Assembly: GCA_034440515.1 (NCBI GenBank)
Contig: JAWXCF010000017.1
Span: 1 to 24,641 of the forward strand
Length of the DNA stretch: 24,641 nucleotides
Direction: 5' to 3'
Source of the DNA: JAWXCF01 sp034440515
GTDB lineage: Bacteria > Bacteroidota > Bacteroidia > CAILMK01
Made by a program: the position numbers and the translations under genes. Each line of letters opens with the position of its first letter. The stretch's first letter is position 1. A model generated the notes under the pieces. That model searched no databases, had not been told where the DNA came from, and saw nothing but the letters and a program-made list of their open reading frames with translations. This document shows positions 24,537 through 24,641 of the stretch, piece after piece.

Positions 24537-24558
24537 CCAACCCATAAACAATGGGAAT

Positions 24559-24641
24559 GGAGAGATGGCCGAGTGGTTGAAGGCGCACGCCTGGAACGCG
24601 TGTATGCGCGCAAGCGTATCTAGGGTTCGAATCCCTATCTC
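24559..24641 (+). tRNA. tRNA-Ser (anticodon GGA), 3' end cut by the window
   Basis: A type II tRNA with a long variable arm. The 5' acceptor strand GGAGAGA (24559-24565) pairs with TCTC at the window end, whose last three acceptor bases lie outside. The D arm is GCC/GGC (24568-24584). The anticodon stem is CACGC/GCGTG (24586-24590 and 24598-24602) with loop CTGGAAC, anticodon GGA at 24593-24595, which reads UCC and UCU (Ser). A variable arm of 18 nt contains TGCGC/GCGTA pairing. The T arm is TAGGG/CCCTA around TTCGAAT. All conserved positions (T8, G18G19, TTCGAAT) are in place. Only the end of the acceptor, the discriminator base and CCA are missing from view. Confidence 0.97.

Noticed and set aside
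24467..24613. N-terminal extension of the patatin gene by 49 codons
   Set aside because: It would run antisense through the tRNA-Ser gene, contains no family motif, and the ATG at 24466 gives a normal patatin start.
1..24641. CRISPR array, insertion sequence, integrase or origin of replication
   Set aside because: No regularly spaced repeats, transposase motifs, terminal inverted repeats or DnaA-box clusters were found; tRNA-Ser at the edge could be an attachment site but no integrase is visible.

Overview
The window is AT-rich DNA (GC by eye in the mid-30s per cent) from a member of the phylum Bacteroidota. Three things point there. Promoter-like boxes have the form TAnnTTTG and Shine-Dalgarno sequences are scarce. 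A DUF4783-type gene sits beside nadC. There is also a type IX secretion (T9SS) C-terminal sorting signal and an OmpA protein with TPR and PD40 repeats (PorE-like architecture). No mobile element, phage gene or CRISPR array is visible, and most genes look chromosomal and housekeeping.

Layout. 1-2090: an exported protein of unknown function ending in a hairpin terminator, then nadC with its DUF4783 neighbour on the minus strand. 2179-3717: gpmI (phosphoglycerate mutase), plus strand. 3726-5975: two adjacent decayed genes for surface proteins on the minus strand, a BNR/Asp-box protein with a T9SS sorting domain and a beta-helix protein, carrying frameshifts and a nonsense codon. 6252-13001: a seven-gene minus-strand sugar-nucleotide and glycan operon with an aminotransferase (WbpE-like), a GT2 glycosyltransferase, UDP-glucose dehydrogenase, UDP-glucuronate decarboxylase, a hexapeptide acetyltransferase (WbpD-like), dTDP-glucose 4,6-dehydratase and an RmlD-like reductase. 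13094-15127: an outer-membrane-type protein and waaA (Kdo transferase), plus strand. 15133-17307: a minus-strand operon of an AcpH-like gene, ispH and glutathione peroxidase, overlapping or closely spaced. 17380-19340: tyrS and a DUF4468-like exported protein, ending in a strong terminator. 19354-23280: three exported or envelope proteins in a row (OmpA-type, beta-propeller-like, YD-repeat-like). 23273-24466: a patatin-like phospholipase, minus strand. 24559-end: tRNA-Ser(GGA), cut off by the window edge.

The genes cooperate mainly in building the cell envelope. UGD and UXS convert UDP-glucose to UDP-glucuronate and then UDP-xylose. The WbpE/WbpD pair would place an acetylated amino group at C3 of a nucleotide sugar. 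RfbB and the RmlD-like reductase act on a deoxysugar branch, and the GT2 enzyme transfers a sugar. WaaA, in the divergent operon, makes the Kdo-lipid A base. None of these sugar pathways is complete within the window.

The most unusual signal is not a gene. The palindrome CATG occurs only once in 24.6 kb (22715-22718) on my reading, where tens of copies would be expected, while other four-base palindromes are common. Histidine codons switch from CAT to CAC when the next base is G, which suggests selection on the tetranucleotide itself, as under a CATG-cutting restriction system encoded elsewhere.
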